From the NCBI GenBank assembly GCA_030430155.1, contig JAUIFV010000004.1:1-64000 (forward strand): a DNA stretch of 64,000 nucleotides. The letters are read 5' to 3'. This DNA comes from Gammaproteobacteria bacterium (lineage in GTDB: Bacteria > Pseudomonadota > Gammaproteobacteria > Xanthomonadales > SZUA-5). How positions within the stretch are numbered: the first letter of the stretch is position 1; every line of letters starts with the position of its first letter. The notes beneath the pieces are model-generated. The model worked only from the letters and a program-made list of their open reading frames with translations, ran no database searches and was not told the DNA's origin. The translations under genes and the position numbers were made by a program. This document shows, in pieces, positions 23,923 through 32,275 of this stretch.

Positions 23923-24579
23923 CTACTCCGCCTTCTGTGCTTCCGCCACCGCGGCGACCAGATCATCGACGAAGCTGAGCAGGATCTCGTCCACCGCCAC
24001 GCTGAGCTCAGCCGTGCCGTCGGTCAGGCTCTCGCCTTGAGCCGGGCGCCGCAGGGTGTATTGCTTTTCCATCAGCGGCAGACGTGAGCCGTCGAAATCG
24101 GCGCGGATGCGCATCCCGGCGACCACTTCGCGGTTGCTGCCATCGACCCGGATCACTTCGAAGCGATTGAGCCGGATACTGACCCGGTAGGCCTCGATAC
24201 GCGGATCCAGTCGATTGGTGACCAGCGGGGCCAGGTTGCGCGCGTCGAACAGCTGCAGCGCGCGGCGCTGGATCAGCGAGGGCGGCGGATCGTTCCACAC
24301 CTGGTAGTGATATTGGGAGATGCGCAGACTGTCCGGATCGGTGGCGTAGAGTATTGGCCGTTCGCCGTGGACGCCGTCGGCCTGCACGCCGTTGACCACC
24401 AGTGGCGCCTGCAGTGGCGCCTGCTCAAAGGCCGTGGCCGTGGTCGCGGGCGACAGCCGGTAGTAGCGGAAATCCGGCAGCGGCGCGGGTCCGCTGCAGG
24501 CCACGATGAGCCCGGCCAGCAGGCCTCCGACGAGCAGTCTGGGTCGCAGCCAGCGCTGCAGGGGTAGGCGTCCTTTCAT
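23923..24579 (-). CDS. ABC-type transport auxiliary lipoprotein (PqiC/PF03886-like)
   Basis: This 218-aa lipoprotein has an N-terminal signal with lipobox LIVAC (Cys at about 28) followed by LPDFRYYRLSP, the start of the PF03886 ABC-transport auxiliary domain shared with PqiC/YmbA. Such lipoproteins are outer-membrane partners of MCE transporters. It lies 1 bp after the MlaD-like gene, so it likely receives or delivers lipid at the outer membrane in place of an MlaA/MlaC pair, which is absent here. The C-terminus (about 170-218) is alpha-helical. Confidence 0.85.
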   Translation of the reverse strand: MKGRLPLQRWLRPRLLVGGLLAGLIVACSGPAPLPDFRYYRLSPATTATAFEQAPLQAPLVVNGVQADGVHGERPILYATDPDSLRISQYHYQVWNDPPPSLIQRRALQLFDARNLAPLVTNRLDPRIEAYRVSIRLNRFEVIRVDGSNREVVAGMRIRADFDGSRLPLMEKQYTLRRPAQGESLTDGTAELSVAVDEILLSFVDDLVAAVAEAQKAE

Positions 24580-24580
24580 A

Positions 24581-25519
24581 CTAATCCCTCACATCATCGG
24601 CCTGCGGCGAGAACAGCAGCCGGTTGGGCGACTTGCGGATCTCGCGACTGAACTCGTCGACATGGCGACTGGCCGACTCCAGGTTGTAGGTGATTGCGTC
24701 GATGCGCTGGGCCACCGAAGACAGGGTCACGCGCAGGTCGGCGATGGCCTGCTCCACGTCGGGCGCAGACTTATCCACGGTGCTGCCCAAATCATCGAGG
24801 ATGCCGTCCAGCCGTTCGCGGGTGCCGGCGAGTTCGGCGGTGAGTTCGCGCAAATTGCCGGCGCTGGCCGCCGACTGTTCGAGGATGGTCTCCAGCCGGC
24901 CCTGATTGTCGGGCCCAAGGATCTGCTTGATCGATTCGGCGCCGTCGTTGAGCCTGCCGAGCAGCGCTTGCGCCTCGTCCAGCAGTTCCGGCGTGCTTTG
25001 CTCCAGCGCGCCGGAGAGGTTGTCCAAACGCTTGCCCAGCTTGTCGACCAGCGGGGTGAGCTTGTGGCGGGTCAGATCGGTGACCTCACCGGCCAACTCG
25101 CCGACGGCAGCGAAGATGTCGCCACCGTCCCGGCCTTCGATCTCGTCGCCAGGGTTGAGCATGCTGGTCGCTTCGCCCTCGCGGATGCCGATGTAGACGT
25201 CGGAAAGCAGCCCGCTGGAAAGCAGCGCGGCCACAGAGTCGGAGGGAATCTGCCAGTCCTTGGCTACCGAAAAGTCGACCTTGAAGCGGGTTCTGCCGTC
25301 GACCTGCTCAGGCTCCACCGACTCCACCTGGCCGACGCGGAAGCCCTGGTAATAGACCGCGCTGCCAAAGCCCAGTCCGGACACGTCGCTGTAGCGAACC
25401 ACGTACTCGTCGGTGGGGCCGGAACGGCCAGTGATCACATACAGCGACCCCAGCAGCAGAAACAGTGCGACCACAACCACCAGGCCGACCAGAAAATAAT
25501 TGACGTTGTCGCGTTTCAA
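24581..25519 (-). CDS. mlaD: MlaD-family MCE-domain protein
   Basis: This 312-aa periplasmic substrate-binding component of an Mla-type lipid transporter has an N-terminal anchor (about 9-30, FLVGLVVVVALFLLLGSLY), the MCE domain (about 35-120, with YQGFRVGQVESVEP and GLLSDVYIGI), then a long C-terminal helical region rich in Leu/Asp/Glu (about 130-300). It is much longer than E. coli MlaD (183 aa), the extra part being coiled-coil-like, which suggests a needle or tunnel reaching across the periplasm as in PqiB-type proteins. It is in the order mlaE-mlaF-mlaD-lipoprotein. Confidence 0.9.
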   Translation of the reverse strand: MKRDNVNYFLVGLVVVVALFLLLGSLYVITGRSGPTDEYVVRYSDVSGLGFGSAVYYQGFRVGQVESVEPEQVDGRTRFKVDFSVAKDWQIPSDSVAALLSSGLLSDVYIGIREGEATSMLNPGDEIEGRDGGDIFAAVGELAGEVTDLTRHKLTPLVDKLGKRLDNLSGALEQSTPELLDEAQALLGRLNDGAESIKQILGPDNQGRLETILEQSAASAGNLRELTAELAGTRERLDGILDDLGSTVDKSAPDVEQAIADLRVTLSSVAQRIDAITYNLESASRHVDEFSREIRKSPNRLLFSPQADDVRD

Positions 25520-25583
25520 GGCGCTTCTTCCCGCTCCCCCGGGGAGCTACGTGTTAGCTAATGGTAACCGTTGACTAGCCCGA

Positions 25584-26393
25584 CTAATCTTCCCCGGCGC
25601 CGGTCAGTCGTCGTAAGTACTCGTCTACATCCACATCCTGATCGCGTGGCCGTCGATTGAGCAGATCCTGGATCCGCTCGTTGTCGCTGGCCTTGACCTC
25701 GGCCACGCTGCCGGTCATCAGCACCTTGCCGTGGTCCAGCACGGTGATCTTGTCGGCAATCTTAAACGCGCTATCGAGCTCATGGGTGACGACCACGATG
25801 GTCATTCGCATCGCGTCGCGCAGCTTCAGGATCAGCTCATCGAGTTCGGCCGAGACCACCGGGTCCAAACCGGCCGACGGCTCATCGAAGAACAGCAGCT
25901 TGGGATCCATGACAATGGCGCGGGCCAGCGCAGCGCGCTTGATCATGCCGCCGGAAAGCTGGCTGGGCATCAAATCCTGGAAGCCGCCCAGATTGACCAC
26001 CTCCAGCTTCAGCCTGGTCATGATACGGATGGTGTTCTCGTCCAGCTGGAAGTGCTCACGCAGCGGCAGCGCGACGTTCTCGCCGACGCTCATCGAGGTG
26101 AACAGCGCACCGCCCTGGAAGGACACGCCGATCTCGCGTCTAAAGGCCATGCCCTCGCGCGGATCCATTTTGGCGATATCCCGGCCGAGCAGCTTGATGT
26201 GCCCTGAGCGCGGCTGATGCAGGCCCAGCAGATGACGCATCAGAGTGCTCTTGCCAGAGCCGGAGCCGCCCATGATGACCCGGATTTCGCCCTGGTTGAC
26301 CACGAAATCGACGTCATCGAGGATCTTCCGGGGACCGTAGTAGGTCACCAGATTGCGCACGTCAATTACCGGTTCTGGCTGGGCTTGGCTCAT
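25584..26393 (-). CDS. mlaF: MlaF-like lipid ABC transporter ATPase
   Basis: This 269-aa ATPase has Walker A GGSGSGKSTLMRHLLGL (about 40-56), signature LSGGMIKRAALARA and Walker B LLFFDEPSAGLDPV, the Mla/TTG2A form. The Ser-Ala-Gly after EP is typical of MlaF. The ATG at 26393 is preferred over 26471 since it gives the normal N-terminus (VIDVRNLVTYYG). It ends with a charged tail (DQDVDVDEYLRRL). It lies between the permease and MCE genes and energises their lipid transfer. Confidence 0.94.
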   Translation of the reverse strand: MSQAQPEPVIDVRNLVTYYGPRKILDDVDFVVNQGEIRVIMGGSGSGKSTLMRHLLGLHQPRSGHIKLLGRDIAKMDPREGMAFRREIGVSFQGGALFTSMSVGENVALPLREHFQLDENTIRIMTRLKLEVVNLGGFQDLMPSQLSGGMIKRAALARAIVMDPKLLFFDEPSAGLDPVVSAELDELILKLRDAMRMTIVVVTHELDSAFKIADKITVLDHGKVLMTGSVAEVKASDNERIQDLLNRRPRDQDVDVDEYLRRLTGAGED

Positions 26394-26421
26394 CGCTCCT
26401 GCGTCGTACTCTCGTTCTTGT

Positions 26422-27225
26422 TTATCGATTGAGGAAGAAGCTGAAGACCATGTCGGCGACCAGGATCGCACAGATCGACATCACCACCGCACGGGTGGTG
26501 GCCTTGCCCACGCCCTCGGCACCGCCGGTCACCGCAAAGCCGGTGCCCACGCCGATCAGCACGATCAGAATGCCGAACACCAATCCCTTGATCAGTCCCT
26601 GCATCACATCCCAGGGCTCCAGCGCTTCCAGCGACTGGTGGAAATAGCTGTACAGGCTGATGTCCAGCGGACCGGCGCTGAACAAGCCACCGCCCAAGAT
26701 GGCGAAGAAGTCGGAAATGATGGTCAGGCAGGGCAGCATGACGATTGCCGCAATCAGCGGCGGCGCGGCCAGATAGCGGGCCGGTTCCACGCCGATGACC
26801 CGCAGCGCATCCACTTCCTGAGAGACCACCATCGAGCCCAGCCGTGCGGCCAGCGCCGAGGCGGTGCGCCCGGCCACTACGATGCCGGTGATCAGCGGAC
26901 CGAACTCGCGAGTCACCCCCAGGGCGACTCCGATGACGATGGCGCTCTCGGCCCCGAAGGCCTTGAGCTGGGCGATGCCGTTGATGGCCAGGGAGAGGCC
27001 GATAACCATCGACAGCAGGGCGACGATGGGAATGGCGTCGGCGCCGATCTGGCGCATCTGGTGCAGCACATGGTGCCAGCGCACCGGCTGGCCGCGGCGC
27101 GGTCCGAAGACCAGAAAGAACAGGCTCTCGCCCAGCAGCGAGCCGATGTAGCCCAGCTCCTCGATACGCTCCAGGCTGCTGCGGCCGAGCTGGGAAACCG
27201 CGCGGTGCACGGAATTGATGCTCAT
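26422..27225 (-). CDS. mlaE: MlaE-like lipid ABC transporter permease
   Basis: This 267-aa inner-membrane permease of the MlaE family has an amphipathic N-terminus and about five or six membrane segments. The conserved loop GVTREFGPLITGIVVAGRT, followed by ALAARLGSMVVSQEVDALRV, is the family signature that contacts MlaF. It lies 31 bp after the STAS gene and 28 bp before mlaF in the same direction. It forms the inner-membrane channel between MlaF and the MCE ring. Confidence 0.95.
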   Translation of the reverse strand: MSINSVHRAVSQLGRSSLERIEELGYIGSLLGESLFFLVFGPRRGQPVRWHHVLHQMRQIGADAIPIVALLSMVIGLSLAINGIAQLKAFGAESAIVIGVALGVTREFGPLITGIVVAGRTASALAARLGSMVVSQEVDALRVIGVEPARYLAAPPLIAAIVMLPCLTIISDFFAILGGGLFSAGPLDISLYSYFHQSLEALEPWDVMQGLIKGLVFGILIVLIGVGTGFAVTGGAEGVGKATTRAVVMSICAILVADMVFSFFLNR

Positions 27226-27256
27226 CCGCTAGACCCTCGCCCGCCGCGCAGCTGCA

Positions 27257-27595
27257 TCAGCTCTGCGCCGCCTGCTCGAGGGAGGGGAAGATCGGAAAGA
27301 CGCGATCCAAACGAGCCAGCTCCAACACCGCGATGACTGGCTGACTGACTGCCACCAGGCTGAAGTGCTGACCCTTGCCGCGGGCGCTCTGGAAGCCTTC
27401 CACCAGCGCCGCGATGCCGGAGGAATCGATGTAGCTGACCTTGGACAGATCCACCGCCACCGGTTGACTCTTGCCCAGCGCGTCCAATATGGCCTTGCGC
27501 AGCTTCTGCGACCAGGACAGGTCGACCTCTCCTTGCACCATCACCACCTGGAACCCACTCTCCTCGGTGGTAGTACAACCGTTTTCTTGCGCCAT
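27257..27595 (-). CDS. STAS-domain protein (MlaB / anti-sigma-factor-antagonist type)
   Basis: This 112-aa single STAS domain (about 14-105) has VVMVQGEVDLSWSQKLRKAI and the phosphorylation-site loop SYIDSSGIAALVEGFQ with two Ser at the position used by SpoIIAA/RsbV-type proteins. Its place directly before mlaE fits an MlaB subunit, which in E. coli binds MlaF and stabilises the complex. Directly upstream lies a gene with both phosphatase and serine-kinase domains, so this STAS protein may be switched by phosphorylation. Whether its partner is MlaF, a sigma regulator or both cannot be told from sequence. Confidence 0.88.
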   Translation of the reverse strand: MAQENGCTTTEESGFQVVMVQGEVDLSWSQKLRKAILDALGKSQPVAVDLSKVSYIDSSGIAALVEGFQSARGKGQHFSLVAVSQPVIAVLELARLDRVFPIFPSLEQAAQS

Positions 27596-27651
27596 TCCCC
27601 ATCTCCTAGCACCGTCGCACTGCCGCGGCGGCCCATTGCGAACCCTACATT

Positions 27652-29346
27652 CTACGCCGCTACCGACGCCACCTTGGCGGCGCTGTTGAACTGCAGTCGC
27701 TTGACCATGCGCAGCACATTGCCCTGGCCCTGCTCTGGTTTTTCAAAGCCCCATTCATCCATCACCATGTCAATCAGATTGACCCCCAGGCCCCCTGGGC
27801 GGCACTGGTTCAAATCGCGCGGCTTGATCGCCTCGGCATCGACCGCCTTGGCCCAATCGCGCAGCACGAACTCCACTGCGTCGCCGCGGCGCCAGATGTC
27901 CAGACTCATGCGTCCGCCCGGATCGCCCTGATAGGCATGCCGGATCACGTTGGCGGTGGCCTCGTCGATAGCCAGTACCACCCGCTGGCGAACTTCGGTG
28001 GGCACCGTCAGCGCGGTGAGCTGGCGGTCCACGGTTTTGCGCACCAGGCGCAGGCATTCGGCGTCGCAGCAGATACTGATGCCGCCCAGATACTGTGCCT
28101 CCTCGCCATTCTCCTCCACCAGCATCAGCGTGGTGTCGTCGGCCAGCTGCATCCGCCGCAGCTGCGAGACCAGACCGCGCAGCCGAGCTCTGGGGCTCAG
28201 CTCCACCACCGCATCGATCAGTTCCTGGAAGCCCTCGATGCCGATGGTCTCGCTTTCTCCGGCGCGCACGTCGGTTGCGCCGTCGCTGAAGATGTAGGCA
28301 CTGCCATCGCCCAGGAAGGCGCGATTGCTGGGGTAGTCGATGCCCGGCAGGATGCCCAGCGGCGGGCCGTCGGCAATGATCTGCTGAAAGCTGCCGTCCG
28401 GCTTGCGCAGCAGCAGCGGCGGCAGGCCGCCATTGGACCATTCCAGTACGCCGCTGATCGGATCGTAGTAGCCGGCCAGCACGCAAACGAAGCGGCCGCC
28501 GGTGACCGTCGTGCAGATCTCGTCATTGACCCGCTTCAGCCACAGATCCGGCGGCGTGCCTTCCTTGCCGGCCCAGCGCAACAGCGAGGAGGCGCGCACC
28601 ATCAGCAGCGCTGCGTCCATGCCCTTGCCGGAGACGTCGCCGACGCAAAAGGCGACTCGTCCGTCGGGCAGGGTGAAGTGATCGTAGAAGTCGCCGGAAA
28701 TCTCCCGCGCGGGCAGATTGATACCCACCACCGGGCAGTCCTTCTCGCGCTTGGGCAGCAGGTCCTTTTGCATCTGTCTGGCGAGTTGGAACTCGCGGCG
28801 GATGCGCTCCTGCTCCATCAAATCCTCGGCCAGCCGGGCATTGGATAGGGCCAGCGTGGTAGGCACGGCAAGCAGGCGCAGGATGTCGCGGTCGTGATCG
28901 TTGAACAACTCGCCGCCGCGCTTGTTGAGCACCTGCAGAGCGCCGATCGCGCCTTCACCGCTGGTCAGCGGTGCGCACAATATCGAGCGGGTGACGAAGC
29001 CGCCGACGTCGCCGGCGTGGTCGGCATCGGTCTCCACGTTCTGCACCAGCTGCACCTTGTTCTGCTTGATCGCGCGGCCGACGATGCCGCGCCCTTTGGG
29101 CACGCGCAGGCCGGTGACATCGACCGGGCCGAAGCAGGCGCGACAGACCAACTCGCCCTTGGAGCCGTCGATCAAGAACAGCGCCGCCGCTTCGGCGTTC
29201 ATGTGCGCGGCGATCTGCTCCACGGCCTGGCGCACGGTCTGATTGACATCCAGCGTGGTGGCGAAGGCCTGGGAAAAGTCGGCCAGCACCGCGACTTCAT
29301 CAGAGCCAATGCCCTGTGCCACGGCGGCGACTTTGGCCGTACTCAC
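27652..29346 (-). CDS. GAF - PP2C (SpoIIE) phosphatase - HATPase partner-switch regulator
   Basis: This 564-aa cytoplasmic protein has three modules. The first is a GAF sensor (about 22-170, LCAPLTSGEGAIGALQVLNK). The second is a PP2C/SpoIIE-type phosphatase (about 195-395) with the metal Asp residues in EISGDFYDHF, VGDVSGKGMDAALLM, FSDGATDVRAGE and LADDTTLML. The third is a C-terminal GHKL ATPase (about 415-550) with the N-box AIDEATANVIRHAY and the G-box GLGVNLIDMVMDE. Carrying both a phosphatase and a serine-kinase-type module, it should set the phosphorylation state of the STAS protein encoded next to it. Its ATG overlaps the pssA stop by 4 nt. Confidence 0.9.
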   Translation of the reverse strand: MSTAKVAAVAQGIGSDEVAVLADFSQAFATTLDVNQTVRQAVEQIAAHMNAEAAALFLIDGSKGELVCRACFGPVDVTGLRVPKGRGIVGRAIKQNKVQLVQNVETDADHAGDVGGFVTRSILCAPLTSGEGAIGALQVLNKRGGELFNDHDRDILRLLAVPTTLALSNARLAEDLMEQERIRREFQLARQMQKDLLPKREKDCPVVGINLPAREISGDFYDHFTLPDGRVAFCVGDVSGKGMDAALLMVRASSLLRWAGKEGTPPDLWLKRVNDEICTTVTGGRFVCVLAGYYDPISGVLEWSNGGLPPLLLRKPDGSFQQIIADGPPLGILPGIDYPSNRAFLGDGSAYIFSDGATDVRAGESETIGIEGFQELIDAVVELSPRARLRGLVSQLRRMQLADDTTLMLVEENGEEAQYLGGISICCDAECLRLVRKTVDRQLTALTVPTEVRQRVVLAIDEATANVIRHAYQGDPGGRMSLDIWRRGDAVEFVLRDWAKAVDAEAIKPRDLNQCRPGGLGVNLIDMVMDEWGFEKPEQGQGNVLRMVKRLQFNSAAKVASVAA

Positions 29347-30179
29347 TGCGAGTCCTCGGCCGCTGAGCGCGGCGTCTCCTCGCCGCTGTCAGCGTCCCTG
29401 TTGGCAGCGCTGTGCTCCCAAACCTGCCGTCGCTGGCGACGGCGCAGGCGCCGCCACAGCCACCAGACCGGTCCGGAAGCGGCGTAGATCAAGGACAGCG
29501 TGAGCAGCACATTGGGCGGATGCGCGGCGAGCAGTGCCAGAGCCACCACCGCCACCAGGATCCACAAAAAGCGCACCCGCTCCGGCCACACCTTGAAGCT
29601 GTAGTAGGGCAGTCGAGTGACCATGGCCAGCGCCAGCCCGGTGGTCAGCAGCGGCGTCAGCCAGACCAGCGCGCGGCGATCTCCGCCGAAATCCTCCACC
29701 GCCCAGACCAGCGCCATCAGCGTGCCGGCTGCGGCCGGACTGGCCAGTCCCTGGAAGAAATGCTTATCCACCTTGCCCGCATTGGTGTTGAAGCGGGCCA
29801 GGCGCAGCGCCGCGCAGGCAGCGTAGACGAACGCCACCAGCCAGCCCACCTTGCCCCAGAAATCGCCGTAGGCCTTCAGTCCCGACAGCGACCAGCTGTA
29901 GATCACCAGGGCCGGCGCCAGACCGAAGCTGACCAGATCGGAAAGGCTGTCATATTGAATGCCGAACTCGCTCTGGGTGTTGGTCAGACGAGCGATGCGG
30001 CCATCCAGGCCGTCGAGCAGCCCGGCGATAAAAACCGCTACCGCGGCGGTAACGAAATGGCCGTTGAAACCGGCGATGATGGCGTAGAAGCCGGCAAACA
30101 TGGCGCCGGTGGTAAACAGATTGGGGAGCAAATAGATTGCTCCGGAGCGGCGCATCCGTTGTTCCACTGAATCACCCAT
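29343..30179 (-). CDS. pssA: CDP-diacylglycerol-serine O-phosphatidyltransferase (phosphatidylserine synthase)
   Basis: This 278-aa integral membrane enzyme makes phosphatidylserine, the precursor of phosphatidylethanolamine. The CDP-alcohol phosphotransferase motif is intact: DGRIARLTNTQSEFGIQYDS then LSD (D-G-x2-A-R-x8-G-x3-D-x3-D), near residues 55-78, with about seven membrane segments. The ATG at 30179 starts the family-like MGDSVEQRMRRSGAIYLLPN; the longer frame to 30389 has no homology. It is first in the long minus-strand run that continues into the partner-switch and Mla-type genes. Confidence 0.92.
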   Translation of the reverse strand: MGDSVEQRMRRSGAIYLLPNLFTTGAMFAGFYAIIAGFNGHFVTAAVAVFIAGLLDGLDGRIARLTNTQSEFGIQYDSLSDLVSFGLAPALVIYSWSLSGLKAYGDFWGKVGWLVAFVYAACAALRLARFNTNAGKVDKHFFQGLASPAAAGTLMALVWAVEDFGGDRRALVWLTPLLTTGLALAMVTRLPYYSFKVWPERVRFLWILVAVVALALLAAHPPNVLLTLSLIYAASGPVWWLWRRLRRRQRRQVWEHSAANRDADSGEETPRSAAEDSQ

Positions 30180-30366
30180 CGCTGACCTGTGGCTGCCTGG
30201 ATCGGAGCGGCATTGTAGCTTGGATGGACGCCAGCATCGTCGATGGGCGTGCTCTCCGAGCGCCCATGGGTTCCGCGCTCCCGGTCGCAATCGGAGCAAC
30301 CCTGCCTTGCCGATGCATTCATTGGGGCGCATCCTTAGGGAAGTCTCGGTGTACAGGAGAGTTTCG

Positions 30367-30762
30367 ATGACTATTCGTGTCCTTGCCATCGCGTTGGCGG
30401 TCTGCGCCGCCGGTCCACTTGCTGCCGAACAGATTTACAAGTGGAAGGACGCCTCCGGGGCGACCGTGTTCTCCAAGACCCCGCCACCTGAAGGCGAAGA
30501 ATCCGAACAGCTGACCCTGCGCCAGCCGCCGCCAGTGCCGGCACCGCCGGAAGAAAATGCGGCCGGGCCCGCAGCCGAGCGCGCGGCCGCTTGCGAAGCG
30601 GCGCGGCAGAATCTGGACACGCTGCGCGACAACCCGGTGGTCGAAGTGCAGCAGGCCGACGGCAGTCGCCGTACCCTGGGCACTGACGAACGCGAAGTGA
30701 TGCGTGCTGCCGAGGAAAAGCGGGTGGAGATGTTCTGCGGCGACGACGCGGCCGAGCCGTAG
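30367..30762 (+). CDS. DUF4124 domain secreted protein
   Basis: This 131-aa exported protein has a signal peptide (about 1-20, ending PLAAEQ), the DUF4124 N-terminal motif QIYKWKDASGATVFSKTPPP and a Pro/Glu-rich then helical C-terminus (ACEAARQNLDTLRDNP, EEKRVEMFC). A GGAGAG site precedes the ATG. DUF4124 proteins are periplasmic and of unknown function. A second DUF4124 gene follows 42 bp downstream. Confidence 0.85.
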   Translation: MTIRVLAIALAVCAAGPLAAEQIYKWKDASGATVFSKTPPPEGEESEQLTLRQPPPVPAPPEENAAGPAAERAAACEAARQNLDTLRDNPVVEVQQADGSRRTLGTDEREVMRAAEEKRVEMFCGDDAAEP

Positions 30763-30804
30763 GGTCTTTCATTAGCGGAATTACTGAATACGCGCCTTGG
30801 ACCG

Positions 30805-31149
30805 ATGCGTACTCTAGGCTGGTTGCTGGCAATACTGCTGATCGCTGCGCTTGGCTTGCTGGCGCTGCTGCGCTGGCAACCGCAGCTGGTCCCGGCCGCG
30901 ATCAGCGCAAGCGTCCCCCAGGCCATAGTCGACGCTGTGCACGCTGAGCCGGGCGCAGCACAGCAGAACGGCGAATCACCGGGTGAGCCCGCCGATCCAG
31001 CTCAGGGACCGAAGATCTACGCCTGGAAAGATGACCAGGGGCGCTGGAACTACACCGACACCCCGCCCACCGATCGCCCCTATGAGACCCGCCAATACCG
31101 CGAAGACGTCAACGTGGTCCCTGCCTACTCGCCAGATCCGGACGGCTGA
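30805..31149 (+). CDS. DUF4124 domain membrane-anchored protein
   Basis: This 114-aa protein has an N-terminal membrane anchor or uncleaved signal (about 3-24, LGWLLAILLIAALGLLALL), a linker rich in Ala/Pro/Glu, and a C-terminal DUF4124-type block IYAWKDDQGRWNYTDTPP. The K-D-x-x-G-x-x-x-Y-T-D-T-P-P pattern is that of the family, here at the C-terminus rather than the N-terminus. Function unknown. Confidence 0.8.
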   Translation: MRTLGWLLAILLIAALGLLALLRWQPQLVPAAISASVPQAIVDAVHAEPGAAQQNGESPGEPADPAQGPKIYAWKDDQGRWNYTDTPPTDRPYETRQYREDVNVVPAYSPDPDG

Positions 31150-31186
31150 GTAACTCCACAGACCGTCAGCCCCAATCCTTTGCACT

Positions 31187-31308
31187 ATGCAACGGCGTGC
31201 TTGCATCGGGCGTGCATCGCGCAAGATCAGCGGCTGTCAGGCGACCATTTGAGACGCGGCGAAAGCGCATGGCAATGCGGTTTGCGACCAGTTGGCACGC
31301 GACTTGGA
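31187..31308 (+). promoter_or_regulatory. sigma-54-like promoter with upstream ATGCA dyad, for the BON-protein gene
   Basis: TGGCACGCGACTTGGA (31293-31308) has the -24 GG (31294-31295) and, 10 nt later, GG in place of the canonical -12 GC. It lies about 65 bp before the ATG at 31372. About 100 bp upstream is the dyad ATGCAA...TTGCAT (31187-31206), a possible enhancer site for a sigma-54 activator. The same arrangement is seen at 35860-35985 and 42501-42617. Confidence 0.5.
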
Positions 31309-31371
31309 AGAGTTCTGGTGAGCGACGACTTCACTGTCGCCTTAGAACTCGAAGCAACCAAGGAGCGAATC

Positions 31372-32184
31372 ATGAAAAACAACAGCCTTCGCAATCTGAC
31401 TGCCGCAATCGCTATCGCCTTCGCCGGCAGCGCCGTCGCCGGGGAATCCAATCTGTCGCAGGACATCAGCGATGCCCGCTACGAGGCGCAGATCTGGACC
31501 ACCTACGGATTCAACCCGCACCTGCGCGCGCTGGATCTGAGCGTCGAGGTCAACGGCAGCACCGCCGTATTGAGCGGCACCGTGGACACCGACGTGGCCC
31601 GCGATCTGGCTGAGCAGATCGCCCTCGGCACCGACGGCGTCGACAAGGTCGACAACCGGATCAAGGTCGACAACGACTTCGTCGCCCAGGCTGCCGATAC
31701 CGACAGCAGCAAGCGCCCCTTCGGCACCTACGTCGAGGACGCGACCATCACCGCGTCGGTGAAATCCAAGCTGATGTGGAATGACCACACCGATGGCCTG
31801 GAGATCAACGTCGACACGCTCTACGGCAATGTCACCCTGAGCGGCACCGCCGACAGCGCGGCCGCAATGGAACTGGCTGAACGGCTGGCCGCCAATACTG
31901 ACGGCGTGCGCTCGGTGGACAACCGTCTGAGCATCGATGCCAACCAGCCCACGCGTGAGATTGCCGGTACCGCCAGTGACGCCTGGATCACCAGCAAGGT
32001 GAAGTCGACGCTGCTGTTCTCCAGCAACGTTGACGGCCTGGACATCGACGTCGACACCAACAACGGCGTGGTGACGCTGAGCGGTGAGGTCGACAGCGGC
32101 GCCGAGCGTGACCTGGCCATCGAGCTGGCCGGCAACATCCGCGGCGTCAAGAACGTCGACGCCAGCGCACTGCGCTCCAGCTAA
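31372..32184 (+). CDS. triple-BON-domain periplasmic protein (OsmY-like)
   Basis: This 270-aa protein has a signal peptide (about 1-23, ending SAVAGES) and three BON domains at about 33-100, 120-185 and 200-265, each with the pattern V-x-L-S-G-x-V-D/A ... V-(D/K)-N-(R/V). BON domains bind phospholipid, and OsmY-type proteins protect the envelope in osmotic stress. A strong AAGGAGCG site precedes the ATG. A sigma-54-like promoter lies upstream and a GC-rich hairpin downstream. Confidence 0.9.
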   Translation: MKNNSLRNLTAAIAIAFAGSAVAGESNLSQDISDARYEAQIWTTYGFNPHLRALDLSVEVNGSTAVLSGTVDTDVARDLAEQIALGTDGVDKVDNRIKVDNDFVAQAADTDSSKRPFGTYVEDATITASVKSKLMWNDHTDGLEINVDTLYGNVTLSGTADSAAAMELAERLAANTDGVRSVDNRLSIDANQPTREIAGTASDAWITSKVKSTLLFSSNVDGLDIDVDTNNGVVTLSGEVDSGAERDLAIELAGNIRGVKNVDASALRSS

Positions 32185-32199
32185 CGCGCAGTGCCCCCT

Positions 32200-32224
32200 C
32201 GCCCGGCGCCCTTGGTGCCGGGCG
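32200..32224 (+). terminator. GC-rich hairpin after the BON-protein gene
   Basis: The sequence CGCCCGGCGCC then CTTG then GTGCCGGGCG forms a 10-bp stem 15 bp after the stop codon. It has no T-run and could be a partial terminator or RNA stabiliser, with read-through to the next genes. Confidence 0.55.
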
Positions 32225-32275
32225 AGTGGCACCTATCGCACCTTCTGACCATTAACCGATGCAAGGAGCAAGACT

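Noticed and set aside
24506-27336. Long plus-strand frames over the Mla-type operon
   Set aside because: They are antisense to well-supported mlaD, mlaF and mlaE genes and show no domains or ribosome binding sites.
31270-31285. Alternative sigma-54 site TGGCAATGCGGTTTGC
   Set aside because: The GG-to-GC spacing is 11 nt; the site at 31293 has the correct 10-nt spacing and a close match at 35970.
32200-32250. Sigma-54 promoter before the DUF2383 gene (TGGCAC at about 32227)
   Set aside because: The spacing to the next GC is 8 nt rather than 10, so it does not fit the -24/-12 layout.
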